A stretch of 64,000 nt of DNA, taken from the NCBI GenBank assembly GCA_032622095.1, contig CP136068.1, positions 121,523,989-121,587,988 on the forward strand. Direction: 5' to 3'. Positions 23,124-33,718 of the stretch are shown piece by piece. Below the pieces are notes generated by a model, which saw only the letters and a program-made list of their open reading frames with translations, had not been told where the DNA came from and did no database searches. Both the position numbers and the translations under genes were made by a program. The stretch is from Siphonodentalium dalli. Taxonomy: Eukaryota; Mollusca; Scaphopoda; Gadilida; Siphonodentaliidae. The stretch's first letter is position 1. Every line of letters starts with the position of its first letter.

Positions 23124-23396
23124 GATGGGAAAAGTGGAAGGACGCCTCTATTTCATGCAGCTGAGAGGCGGCATGCCCAGATGGTGAACCTATTAGTACG
23201 CTGCCAAGCAAACCCCGATGTTGCTAACTATGCAGGTGTGACGCCGCTCGCAGCGGCACAATCAAGAAACTTGACGGAGATATCATCCATCATGTCTCGC
23301 GGTTTATCAGAGATCATCAGCAAGAACGTTGTGGAAATGAAGGGTGCTAAGGAACACCTGTCTAATTTCCTGGCTGTAAAGGCTGAGAGATCGCAG
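23124..23396 (+). CDS. BCL3-like nuclear IkB, exon e (ankyrin repeats 5-6)
   Basis: Acceptor CATTCCAG at 23116-23123, donor GTGAGT at 23397; 91 codons, phase 0 at both ends. It starts DGKSGRTPLFHAAERR, ankyrin repeat 5 (visible residues about 170-203), and continues with VNLLVRCQANPDVANYAG and TPLAAAQSRN, repeat 6. BCL3 also has the KSGR-[TS]-PL wording at its fifth repeat. After the repeats comes a charged helix (GLSEIISKNVVEMKGAKEHL) before the tail. The preceding intron carries the 3.9-kb minisatellite. Confidence 0.92.
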
Positions 23397-23617
23397 GTGA
23401 GTTGATAAGAGAATAACTACAAAGTTTGTTTGAATGCCGAAATATCTTAAGAGTGTCGGAAAAGAAATATAAAATTTTCACGGAATGATATGTTTCAGGT
23501 ATTCAAACAAAAAACTGTAGGTGTTATTTTTAGTCGAGTTTTTTCAAAAACGCAACATACGCCTTGGCGAGGTCGGTAGGCGGGCAGTCGTCCGGACAGG
23601 TGCGGCACATGCATGGC

Positions 23618-24233
23618 CAGGGTTCGCGCTGCCACTTGCCAAATTTGCCAATGGCAAAAATAATTCACATTTGGCAAAAAATATTTTCATTTGGCAAAAG
23701 TTTTGGCAAGTCACGCAAAAGTTTTGGCAAGTCACTTTGTAATTCCTCAATAAAGTTGAAAAATATCGGTCAATCAATACCATTCATTTTAGGAATATAT
23801 TACACAATATAACTATATTAGTGGTGTTTATATGGTTTCGGAAATATTATCACCTCCATTAAGATGCAGTTAATCTGGAAACATTATTATCGATGGGTGG
23901 AGTGATTAACAATATTTAGTGTGATGGTGGTGTTTACATAGCTAATCCTCTTATGATGTTCCCTTCTGGTGAAGCAACTCTTCTACCATTTTATTGTTCG
24001 GTGATTGGTTTATTGTTGTATGATAAACCACAATAGATATGCCAGTATAATTATTAACTAACTGCTTTCCTATCGATATGAAACGTCGTTCAAACCACGA
24101 GTGTCGAAACATAAAACTTAATCAAGTTGCAGAAAATGATACTATCAGGGATAACATTGGGCAAATTCTAATAGAATTTGGCAAAAAATATTTTCATTTG
24201 GCAAAAGTAAATTTCAGTCCAGCGCGGACCCTG
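23618..24233. mobile_element. hAT-type MITE, CAGGGTCCGCGCTG family (copy 2)
   Basis: 616 bp with ends CAGGGTTCGCGCTGCC and CAGCGCGGACCCTG and an exact 8-bp duplication TGCATGGC at 23610-23617 and 24234-24241. Relative to 8370-8961 it lies in the opposite orientation, with the same TTTGGCAAAA subterminal motifs. The open frames across 23521-24320 are read through it. Confidence 0.92.
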
Positions 24234-24910
24234 TGCATGGCATGGTATGAGATGGTGGCATCATTTGATGGGTTTTTTTTTGTGGTCAAGGTTGTGTTTT
24301 GCATTTCTATCAATAGTTAGCGGGGTGTGGGTAAAGTCATATGTTAAAAATGTCAGATCATAGTGAATGAACAATCACTCACGAGTGCATCCAAAGGAAA
24401 ATACATACAATTAAATGCATTCCTTATATGAAATGTGGGTTTTCTTATTGGTTATAGTTGTGTGCCTGGATCCAAAATCAGACGCGCAGGGCAATCTACA
24501 TTTTTTCAAAATCGAAGGATTGGTGAAAATGTTACCAATCTCTGTAAAACATTCATTTATTTTGCTGACAATAATGATTTTGGTTTATCTTGCTGATATT
24601 TTGCGAACAATTGCGTTATTCATAACTAGTATTGCAGCATAGTGTGTTGACACATCTCAGTTGTTTTCAGAGGAGCTTGCTTGTAGATTAGACCAGCTTT
24701 TAACCCTTTCATGACTGTAGCTTCCTGAAATTTTACGAAAACCTTGTGCCAATGCATTCTCTTATATATGCAAGTCTTCCATAGTGAGCCTCGCATAAAT
24801 AAGAGAATACATTGGCGTAACAATATTTACCTTGACCTTGTAAGCCAGTGCTTTCTCTTATATATGCAAGGCTTCCTATGGGAGACTCGCATATATAAGA
24901 GAATGCATTG

Positions 24911-27417
24911 TAGGGTCCTGCGAATTGGAGATTTTGATCGAATCGAATTCTGGAAATCGAATCTAATATCGAATCGAATATCGAATCGAATCATATCTGT
25001 GTGTTGTAGTGATGTACCGATTATCGGTATCGGCTATCGGATCGGGCCGATATATGTGGTATCGGCAAGATATCGGTATCGGTAAAATTTAGTCTCCCGA
25101 CCGATATCGTTAACCGATACATGTCGCGTCCTTTGTGAACGTTGTTACACCAATTCCGACTTTAATATTAAATAAATGACGGGAATTTCCAGAAAAAATA
25201 GCGACTATTTTACGCACTGGTCAGCCCTCCATCACATACAGTGATATACCATGATCATGATGACAACATCGACATGTGACTGTTGGTACACTCATGACCC
25301 AAATAAACATTTCCAAAGGTACCGTAGTTCGGTACGCTCAATAATTAAAGTTAAAACATAAACTGTATACAATTAAAATTACTTGTGAGTGCCGAGTAGC
25401 ACATGTTGAAAGCGAATAACTGACGCCCCTGGCATTAGCGTGAGAATGGAATCTTCCTGTGAGTGAATCAGACTGATGTACCGGTATCATTTAGTGATGT
25501 ATTCATGGGGGTGTGGAATTAATTCTGCACCACGTGCGACAGTAAGTTGTCACATTGTTATGATCTTCCCAAGGCGGATGCCGGGCGGTAAGATCAAACG
25601 ATTATTTGCATGCATTTGATGTCATCGAGTAGGAATCACTAACAAGCCACGTGTTGACAGATGACACAGTAAACTAAAAATCACAGTGTTTATAAATAGA
25701 CGAGTCACACTTGACCAGTTTGCATTAAAGTCGCCGCAGTCGTGACTCGCTATTCCTCAATAGAAACATCACGTGTTAACAACAGTTAAGTGTTTGTGTT
25801 TAAAGTGCTTTTGATTCAAATTGATTGACATTCTGGTATACGATGACTGAAGATGGAGGAGGTGACTAACTTGTTTGATAGAACCATCCGAACCAATCAG
25901 AGTGCTCTATGGGCGGGATTTGTATCTGCTGTCATGGGCAGAGAAAATATCAACAATTTATGCGGGACATTGTTGGTGTTATTAAACGCAAGTTCAACTT
26001 CTGAAAAAGGTTGAGTTTGGCAAATTGAAATTGAAATTGCCGTCATTGACTCAATTGGATTACTAGTATGGACTGATTCCGTAAGGCACGGTAACGGAAT
26101 CAAACAAATATTGAGGAAATCTTATGAATGCAACGAAATATTAAATCGTTTTGCCAGGGTTTTTGGGGAACGTAAACTAAACTTTTTTGCAACCAGGTTA
26201 TCGCAATATCGGTTCTTTGCCGACAATATTTTGTAATTTAAAAGACAAATTGATATGGAGTTTGGTTCACGTACAAGACTTATCGGTATCTGTATCGGAT
26301 CGGCCGATAATTCTACTGAAAATATCGGCTATCGGCTTTTACCGATAACCCCCGTATCGTTACATCACTAGTGTGTTGCATTCTCAGTTGGGCATGTTTT
26401 GTCAACGATTAGACGATTTGTGAAACGTTCTATCAATTTCATGCACGAAGTTCCGTCATAACTTATGTGGCGATGAACCGTCGTTTGCAATACTATTAAC
26501 TTCAAATGATAATTGTCGAGAAAAAAAGGCAGATTTAAAAAAAACGTCCATGCTGCCGTCACGACGATTAATATATAACCCCTATACTAAACGGATTATC
26601 AGAACTAAAATCACGCGAAATTTGTACAGTTTGCATGTACATGCAAAATTGCAAATCGACATTCGGAATCACCCGCTGTTATAAACTTGAAGATGCAACA
26701 ACAGTCGCATGGCAGCCTGATTATGTAGTGCTGGATGCTTCTTGGACAGATGATTCCATAGATGGGTCATTGTCCCAGATGCCTGCGATTTATACACCAG
26801 GTTGCATTCATCTCACGTGTAATTCCCTGCACTACCTGCAGCTTTATCATGTTTAAAATAAACATGAATAACGACGACATTTTGTCAAGTGTCAAAGAAC
26901 GCTCCGAAATTGAAAGTAAACTTCAAAAGAAAACACCGCCAAAATGCACTTTCAATGCCGGGAACACGTTATGTTTAAATTCTCAGCTATACTACATAAT
27001 GCAGAATCTGAGAAGGATAGACGGCGGATAACGCTAGCGGTTGCTCAGTCTCATAGCTATTATTATTCTCGCGTGTTGTCGGTCCATCAGTGATCTCCGA
27101 GCTTTTGGCTACCATGTTCAAAGCTAGAATTCAGGCGTATTTAGTAGTCCTATAGTGGCTAATTGCTGGCTATACTTATATTTAATATATATAATCGCGA
27201 TGTACAATAAGAATTATAAGGTGCATATATACATCGTTTTCTGTAATTAAATGGCACAAAAACAGCTAAGATCGACGTGTGAACTTGTCCGTAAACAGCC
27301 TACTTTTCCATCAGTGTATATTCGAAATTTCGAGTTGGCAATTTCAACTCGAATTCGAATCGAATTTGACTTTCGAATCGAATCTCGAATCGAATATCGA
27401 ATATTCGCAGGACCCTA
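24911..27417. mobile_element. hAT-type element, TAGGGTCCTGCGAA family
   Basis: 2507 bp including a second hAT element (1143 bp without it plus one duplication). Ends TAGGGTCCTGCGAA and TTCGCAGGACCCTA; exact 8-bp duplication ATGCATTG at 24903-24910 and 27418-27425. Subterminal clusters of ATCGAATCGAAT-type repeats occur at both ends. No transposase could be recognised in the interior. Confidence 0.93.
25007..26370. mobile_element. hAT-type element nested in the previous one
   Basis: 1364 bp, ends TAGTGATGTACCGAT and ATCGTTACATCACTA; exact 8-bp duplication GTGTGTTG at 24999-25006 and 26371-26378. Subterminal GGTATCGGCTATCGG repeats. It is the younger of the pair. No transposase frame remains. 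Confidence 0.93.
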
Positions 27418-27436
27418 ATGCATTGGTACATGATCT

Positions 27437-27650
27437 TTAACCCTTTGAGTGCCATGTCCGATTTTTGTATCAACCCATATACCCTGTGCCAATGCATTCT
27501 CTTATATATGCGAGTCGGCCATAGGTCGCCTCGCATACATAAGAGAATGCATTGGCCTAACAATTTTAATAAAAAATTTTAAATCTAAAAAAAAAAAAAA
27601 GGGTTTTTATTTTTTTAGGGCCGATCGGCCCCTGGCACTGAAAGGGTTAA
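27437..27650. mobile_element. TTAA-type MITE, TTTGAGTGCC family (copy 1)
   Basis: Ends CCCTTTGAGTGCCATG and CCTGGCACTGAAAGGG, TTAA on both sides (27437-27440, 27647-27650). Contains the hairpin TATATGCGAGTCGGCC / GGTCGCCTCGCATACATA and an A-run at 27587-27600. Sister copies at 40308-40547 and 43459-43706. Confidence 0.82.
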
Positions 27651-27753
27651 TGCTGCACCATCGCAATTCCCCATCATGAAACGGTTAACTACACTGTTTG
27701 TATTTCATATTACAGAATCCATGCTAATTGCATAGTTTATATTTATATTACAG

Positions 27754-27867
27754 AGTCCAGATTCACCACCGAGTTTAATCATGGATTGTGAAGTTGAGTG
27801 TTCCACTTCTGAACCCATGGACTTATCAACAGACAGACGACATTCTGATTCTAAATCACCGGGATGA
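27754..27867 (+). CDS. BCL3-like nuclear IkB, terminal exon f with PMDLS motif
   Basis: Acceptor ATATTACAG ending at 27753; the exon enters in phase 0 and runs 37 codons to TGA at 27865-27867. The tail is Ser/Pro/acidic (SPDSPPSL at its start, KSPG at the end) and contains PMDLS at visible residues 281-285, coded by 27814-27828. PxDLS is the CtBP corepressor-binding motif, and CtBP recruitment is known for vertebrate BCL3, so a nuclear repressor function is plausible (inference). A second TATTACAG acceptor at 27708-27715 would give an early stop, so the downstream one is used. The last seven bases of the CDS plus the stop are duplicated 133 bases downstream. Confidence 0.85.
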   Translation, partial: SPDSPPSLIMDCEVECSTSEPMDLSTDRRHSDSKSPG

Positions 27868-28126
27868 AGAACACAATGGAAAATCATGACATTGTCCAGT
27901 CAAGCTTGAATTTAATGTGTCTGACATTTGCAGATTGAGGTCCCCAGAGGGTGAATTTAGTGATGCTATCCTGATAGCATCACCAAATTCACCGGGATGA
28001 AGAACACAATGGAAAATCATGACATTGTCCAGTCAAGCTTGAATTTAATGTGTCTGACATTTGCAGATTGAGGTCCCCAGAGGGTGAATTTAGTGATGCT
28101 ATCCTGATAGCATCACCAAATTCACC
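27861..28126 (+). repeat. 133-bp tandem duplication across the stop codon
   Basis: GGGATGAAGAACACAATGG starts at 27861 and again at 27994. The first copy runs from the last codons of the BCL3-like CDS through half of a composite MITE, then jumps back. The junction shares TCACC (AAATCACC in the gene, AAATTCACC in the MITE), typical of a microhomology-mediated duplication. The second copy is in the 3' UTR and continues into the rest of the MITE. Confidence 0.85.
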
Positions 28127-28465
28127 CTTTGGGGACCTCATTCCACTTAGGCCTCATCTTTTGGGAAGTATCTATAGTATCAAATTAACATTGTTTTTAG
28201 TTACGTTTTCCCATCTGTTGAGTCTCTATATCCCCTAATTTGCAGAAGATAAAATGCATAATCGAGGTGACTAATAGATGATCATCACCAACCTTGACTG
28301 GGGAACTTCAATCTGATCCTATGTCTCCCACAGCAGTTGAGGCGTAAGCAGAATGAGGTCCACAGAGGGTGAATTTGGCGATACTAGCCTGCTGTGCGGG
28401 ATGGCATCACTAAATTCATCCTCTGGAGACCTCATTCTGCAAATGTCAGACACACTAAATTGAGG
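27895..28465. mobile_element. Composite hairpin-ended MITE (copy 4), in the 3' UTR
   Basis: Left hairpin partly duplicated (27935-27993, then 28068-28145), usual interior (GCAGAAGATAAAATGCATAA, GATCCTATGTCTCCC), right hairpin 28350-28440 and end GTCAGACACACTAAATTGAGG. It begins about 30 bp after the stop codon, so the gene's 3' UTR is built from it. The next AATAAA signals are at 28708-28713 and 28748-28753, inside the following MITE; whether they are used is not known. Confidence 0.75.
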
Positions 28466-28670
28466 TTTGATTGTCCTCTCACATTGAGTGGAAAAAAATG
28501 CATTATTTACAAGAATTTGTTATTGAACTGAAATTTCAAATAGGATTTCAAGAGAATATTTAAAATCAGCTTGGATTCCTCATTTGAAAAAATAATTATA
28601 CAATATATTAGTGCTGAAAAAATATGTGTCAAATATTCCCTGACTCCGCAGCCCAACTCAGAATTTAATT

Positions 28671-29070
28671 TTAACCCTTTACCCAACAAACCGGCCAAAA
28701 CCGGCCAAATAAAGCTTCAACAGCCTAAAATATCTTGGGTCTGTCTCAATAAAACCATACAAATATGGATATCATTGGAACCGGCTCATTGACCACATTG
28801 TGATGGTTACAGTTATGCCCTGTGCCAATGCATTCTCTTATATATGCGAGTCGACCATAGGTCGCCTCGCATATATAAGAGAATGCATTGGCCTAAAAAA
28901 AATCTTTTTTTAACACTTTTTACCATTTTTTCTTACATTCTTTAACAATTTTATAATTTTTAATGTGTTAAGCCAATGCATTCTCTTATATATGCGAGGC
29001 GACCTATGGTCGACTCGCATATATAAGAGAATGCATTGGCACAGGGCCCTTCTGTTGGGTAAAGGGTTAA
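28671..29070. mobile_element. TTAA-type MITE, TTTACCCAACA family (copy 1)
   Basis: TTAACCCTTTACCCAACA to TGTTGGGTAAAGGGTTAA shape with TTAA at 28671-28674 and 29067-29070. Inside are two hairpin blocks CCAATGCATTCTCTTATATA / TATATAAGAGAATGCATTGG (28825-28893, 28975-29041). A second copy in opposite orientation is at 39502-39901. Confidence 0.85.
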
Positions 29071-29116
29071 TAATGTGAATTATACAGACTATGGTAGGTA
29101 TGCAATATTCAGTCAT

Positions 29117-30544
29117 TTTTATGTTTACCCATACCATAGTATGGTAAACATAGTGTCAACGTCTGGATTGACCACTCGTCGTTAGTCCATCCGCCCATCT
29201 GTCTGTAGACATGGTAAACTTAAATTGGAATCTCTTGACCAAGTATACCATGTCCAGGTCACCTTTTCACATTTAACCCAAGGCTGTGGTGGTGTAGCAT
29301 TACAGATCCTGTTCCAGTGCATTCTCTTATATAAATGTGAGTGACCCATAAATTCCAATAATTTGTGTTATGTACATTGTCTATAATAGTACATAACAGT
29401 ATACTCTATAATTCAACATCAAAACTCTCAATTATGATACGATCGTAGTAATTTGCTATCGCCAAGGGACGGGTTAACATCTGCCGATCGTGATCGGCCT
29501 CTCGTTCCATATTTATATAGAACTAATATTCCGCTTGCAGGGTTAAGATAGTTAAGATCCCTGAGTCGATGTGTTCATATAGTTATGTTTGCATAGCCCA
29601 TCTGTGTTACACAAAATCCTGTTCGGTGATCGGTCAACTGCCAATTGTGTCACCTGTTTCATTCCCCAATAACACACAGACCGTAACACGAACACGACAT
29701 CACTAATTGTTGCCCTAATCTGACCTAATCACTAAAAGCAGTCAGCAGTATAATTGGGCGTGCTTTTCAAAGTGCAACCGAATTCCATCTGAACCGAGTT
29801 ATTTATATCGATATTATAATTGCTAAGTGCTTAGAAATCTTATATTGACTGACTTAATGTGCTGCATGGGTAAGTCTTAAATTCTTAATTTTTTTGAAAA
29901 TAAATAAGGCTAACATGAGGGCTATAAATAACTCTCATTACAATAAACCACATTGTCTCTTGTCTCTCTCACAGAGAAGCAGGTATAAATTAATTGTAAG
30001 TTACTTGGGTTATAATCTGGATAATTGTTAGTTGAAAAAGGGCCATAACTCTGGCATAACAAATCGGATCACACCCATATTCGAACTTGATCTGTATTTT
30101 GAGTTTAGAAACTCATATACCTAATTTGGTTCTGAGCAGATGAAAAATGGTTGATTTATCAAAACGTGTGCATTCTATGTCAAAGGGCCATAACTCTGTA
30201 AAAGAACATCGGATCAAACCCAAATTAAAACTCGATCTGTATTTTGTGCTGAGAAAATCACATACCAAATTTGGTTCCAATCGGATAAAAAAATGTTTGA
30301 GTTATGGCAGCATGCTTGAATTTGAAAAAGGGCCATAATTCTGTAAACCCATATTCGAACTCGATCTGTATTTTGGGCTGAGAAACACATATTCAAAATT
30401 TGGATCCGATCAAATAGAAAATGTTTGAGTTATCGCATTATGCGTAAAGTGTCGACTGACAGATGGACAGACTAACGACGAGTGGGCAATCAGGACGTCG
30501 ACCCTATGTGTACCATACTATGGTATGGGTATACATAAAAAATG
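29117..30544. mobile_element. 1.4-kb element with ~90-bp inverted ends
   Basis: TTTACCCATACCATAGTATG, then CACTCGTCGTTAGTCC at the left return inverted as GACTAACGACGAGTG and CATACTATGGTATGGGTATA at the right. The interior has three imperfect units of about 130 bp with AAAGGGCCATAACTCTG, TCGATCTGTATTTTG and AAAATGTTTGAGTTATGGC (30040-30430). No open frame of note. Confidence 0.7.
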
Positions 30545-30685
30545 AGTGCAGTTATAGCCTCTAATGACAATACTTTTGAGATAGCAGAGCATTAAATTAA
30601 CACTTTGGGCCCACAAAAGCCATTCTGTTTCTAGACGAACTGGCCGAGGTCAAATGACCTAATTTTGATACATTTTTCTGTTTTT

Positions 30686-30960
30686 ACCCTTTCTATACTA
30701 AATGGATTCTCCCACCCAGTTATAAAAGAATATTTTGGAATGGTCTATTATTAATTTAGAGGATTGTTCATGAAAATGAGCAGATGACAGACATACGAAA
30801 AGATAATACAAGTGCGCAGAAGGATTATTAATTTAATTGGTGGGAAATGTTCAGATAATAAGTTCAACAAACAACCTATGGTCGTTTGTTGAACTTATTA
30901 TCTGAACATTCTCTAATGGAATTACTCAACAATGAATATTAATTATAGAAAGGGTTTAGT
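30686..30960. mobile_element. Hairpin-bearing MITE, CTTTCTATACTAAATGG family
   Basis: CCCTTTCTATACTAAATGGA at the left and ATTATAGAAAGGG at the right; inside, a near-perfect hairpin at 30848-30909 (ATGTTCAGATAATAAGTTCA and its inverse around ACCTATGGT). A relative is at 41636-41861 with TTAA at both ends. Confidence 0.6.
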
Positions 30961-31900
30961 TTAAACAATATTTATTTGAACGAAAGAACAGAACATCACA
31001 TTGTTCAAATGAGGATTGGATAACAAGCCATGAGCCTATGGCTTTAATAAAAATCTTTTCCTCCAGAAATGTTACCCCGAGTGTCAATACAGACAGCTAC
31101 AGGGTAAAGAGGACGGGAAATTGAATATTGTTCTGTGTTTTCAAATAAATGTTGGGAAGTTAGTTAAGCGAGTGCAGGGATAAGAAAGATGGAGGAGTGA
31201 TAGAAGGGAGAAGATAATGAAATACGTAGGAAAGATAATGAAGTACATGTAGGTAGGAAAGAAGTGTGATAAATGGTGTATACAATAATGCCTCAGTCAT
31301 AATCTGAATTTTACATTATGGTTTTAAATCATGGTGTAATGTCCAATATAGAAACGGAATTAGACCCCAAATACGTCTCGGCACTCCGGAGAGATGATAC
31401 ATGAAGCTAAATATATATTAGGATCACTATTATACTGGTAGTGCGTATCAATAATCTAAATACAATTAGTAAGTACAACCAGTATTAAGTCCATTAATAT
31501 ACCAAGGTCAGCGCGGTTGCTCAATGTGCAGACAGTCGGATCCGAACACAAGGTGCAGAAACGCGACTTACATATTTATACAAACAAGTTATGTACCTCA
31601 TGTTCAAAGGGTTATAGAAACGGTTTAGTAACCACCCTTACATTTTTAAATATAACACATTGATTTCCAAGACTAGAGGTTACTTATTTTATAGGTTTCA
31701 TAAATGAATATGACTCTCTCGTGTTATCTAAAGTAGTGGTCAAGATGAATCAGATGCCGATAGAGTTGTCTCTCTTTAATCTTAATTCTGATGATTGGAG
31801 AGTATTGTTAAAGTTCTCAAGTGTCAATTCACATGAATAGTGTGACATGACAGAATCAGTAATCAATATCCCATGATAGGTAATGGAAATTGATCAAGCT
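30961..31900. other. No gene recognised
   Basis: AT-rich; purine-rich patch at 31150-31270 (GGAAAGATAATGAAGTACAT). No feature can be supported. Confidence 0.45.
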
Positions 31901-32232
31901 ACAGTAATGCCCTAAATAATCGACTCCTTAACCACAGCAGAATTATGGGTAACTTTTCAGGATTTAGTCGGAAATATGGCTTGTTGCCATTCATCGGAAA
32001 GCTGTGTCGGAAATAAGGCTTGTTGCCATTCATCGGAAAGCTCTCAGGGAGAGCTTTCCGATGAATGGCAACAAGCCATATTTATACCCCCCACAACGAA
32101 GTTAGGGGGGGTATACTGGAGTCAGCTTGTCCGTCCGTCGACACCAATTTGTCCAAAGTTTTTCTCAGTCGTTTTTTGATCAATTTCCGTGACACTTGGC
32201 ACAGACATCAACCACCATGGGAACCTGTGCAC

Positions 32233-33508
32233 TAGGCCTGTAACGATTCATCGCGATTTCGATGCATCGCGATTCGTCATTCACGATTCTATACGCGATT
32301 CATTTGACTGTAATTTCTATACACTACGATAGTTACCATACAAAGTCAATCGGATCCCCTCGTTCGTTCGTTTCCGTAAGCTGTGAATGCTTACAAAGTG
32401 TTATCGGAAGTGAATCTGTAAATTTCGTTTGTTTCCGTGAGCTCGCACTTTGACCTTTGACACAAACGTTGGCAGAAGTGAAATGACTGACCTCCGTAAC
32501 CTAGCCTCAGACTGTAAGCCATGCTCTGATTGGTTTAATTTGATGAACTGCTGTGATTTCAACCAATCAAATACTAGTATATTGGATATATCGTCTGCGG
32601 CAAAACAACAACACGTGGGCCGTGGAAAGATGTCTGCTCAAAGCTTAAAACTTGTCAATCCGCCAGCGGCCTACAGGTCGAAAGTCTGGCAATATTTCGG
32701 TTTTGGGACGTACACCGTTGAACTTGAAGAGGATGGACGCATTAAGGCAGACAGAACTAAAACGATCTGCAAATTATGTTCGACGGCAACCTCTTACAAA
32801 ACTGGTGTTACGACCAACATGTAAAAACCTAGCATAACTTCAATGCCTCATGAATAAGAACATCAACTTCGGGTGAACTTACTTACAAACACTCAGTTAA
32901 TGTTTGATGCTCCATCATGCTCGCCACTTCAGTTCGGTTCTGACAGTGACAGTGTTATCTGTTACATGTTGTGAGTTGTGACTAATGTCACATTGTTTTG
33001 TTGAATTACTGTTGATTAAAATATGAAATGAATTTAAAAAATAAGACTTGAATCACTGTTGCATGAGTTTCGGATTGAAAATTAGCTTTTCTGACAATAT
33101 ACTCAGATATAACTATGAGCATAATACAAAGTAGTGTATAAGAGCCCAGCTGCCCAGCGACATTTTGTCATGTGCCATTATTAGGCATATAGTTCAATGG
33201 TGCATGGCGAACTGTCGCTGGGTGCTTACACTACTTGTCAATAGTTATATCTGAGTATATTGTCAGAGAAGCTCATTTTCAGTCAGAAACTCCAGCAACT
33301 GACTGCCAACTGTGAAATGATATACTGTTCACTAAATTTAGTATAGTTCATCATTCTACGATAACACCTGAGAGTTGTGCAAATTTGGAGTGTTGAACTT
33401 GAATAGCTATTTACTCGTGGGATCAAATTTTGCGTATCGCGATACGTATCGTAGGCCCCGTATCGCGATACGTATCGTATCGTGACCAAGCGTATCGTTA
33501 CAGGCCTA
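32233..33508. mobile_element. hAT-type element with BED-finger relic
   Basis: 1276 bp, ends TAGGCCTGTAACGAT and ATCGTTACAGGCCTA, exact 8-bp duplication CTGTGCAC at 32225-32232 and 33509-33516. The uninterrupted site GGGAACCTGTGCACCTGCG is present at 47869-47887 in the sister element. Subterminal TCGCGAT / ATCGCGATACG clusters. Internally an imperfect hairpin lies at 33075-33280 (AATATACTCAGATATAACTA and its inverse). Confidence 0.94.
32450..32824 (+). pseudogene. hAT transposase N-terminal BED zinc finger, truncated
   Basis: An open frame of 124 codons. Residues about 70-124 contain SKVWQYFGF, a Glu/Asp turn, and TICKLCSTATSYKTGVTTNM: the aromatic-rich start and CxxC pair of a BED zinc finger as found in hAT transposases and ZBED proteins. 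The frame stops right after TTNM, just before the expected His-x-His pair, so the finger is incomplete and no catalytic domain follows. It sits inside the TIR-bounded hAT element, which explains it. Confidence 0.7.
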
Positions 33509-33718
33509 CTGTGCACCTGTGATTATGACTTCTGTTGGACTTTTTTTGGTGGAGTTATCCCCCCTTTTTTTACTTTTATACTTTTGTCCGAGCTTTTATT
33601 CCTACATTTTCTGTCAATTTTTTTAAAACATGGCACAGATATTTAGTACCATGGGAACTTGTGCACCTGCGATTATGACGTCTGTCCGACATTTTTTGGT
33701 GGAGTTATCCCCCTTTTT

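Larger units (their letters stand above)
24700..27687. mobile_element. TTAA-type MITE, broken open by three nested elements
   Basis: Left part 24700-24910 (TTAACCCTTTCATGACTG and hairpin units with CTCTTATATATGC), middle 27418-27440 and right end 27651-27687 (CATCATGAAACGGTTAA). Together they match the intact 50611-50873 element. The insertions are a hAT element at 24911-27417 and a second TTAA MITE at 27441-27646, the latter placed on the internal TTAA of TCTTTAATGCTGCACCA. The whole nest lies in the last intron of the BCL3-like gene. Confidence 0.85.

Noticed and set aside
26635-27031. Open frames inside the outer hAT element (possible transposase)
   Set aside because: No BED finger, DDE-region or hAT dimerisation pattern could be seen.
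27708-27732. Alternative acceptor for the last BCL3-like exon
   Set aside because: In phase it meets TAA after three codons; the acceptor at 27753 keeps the frame and a full tail.
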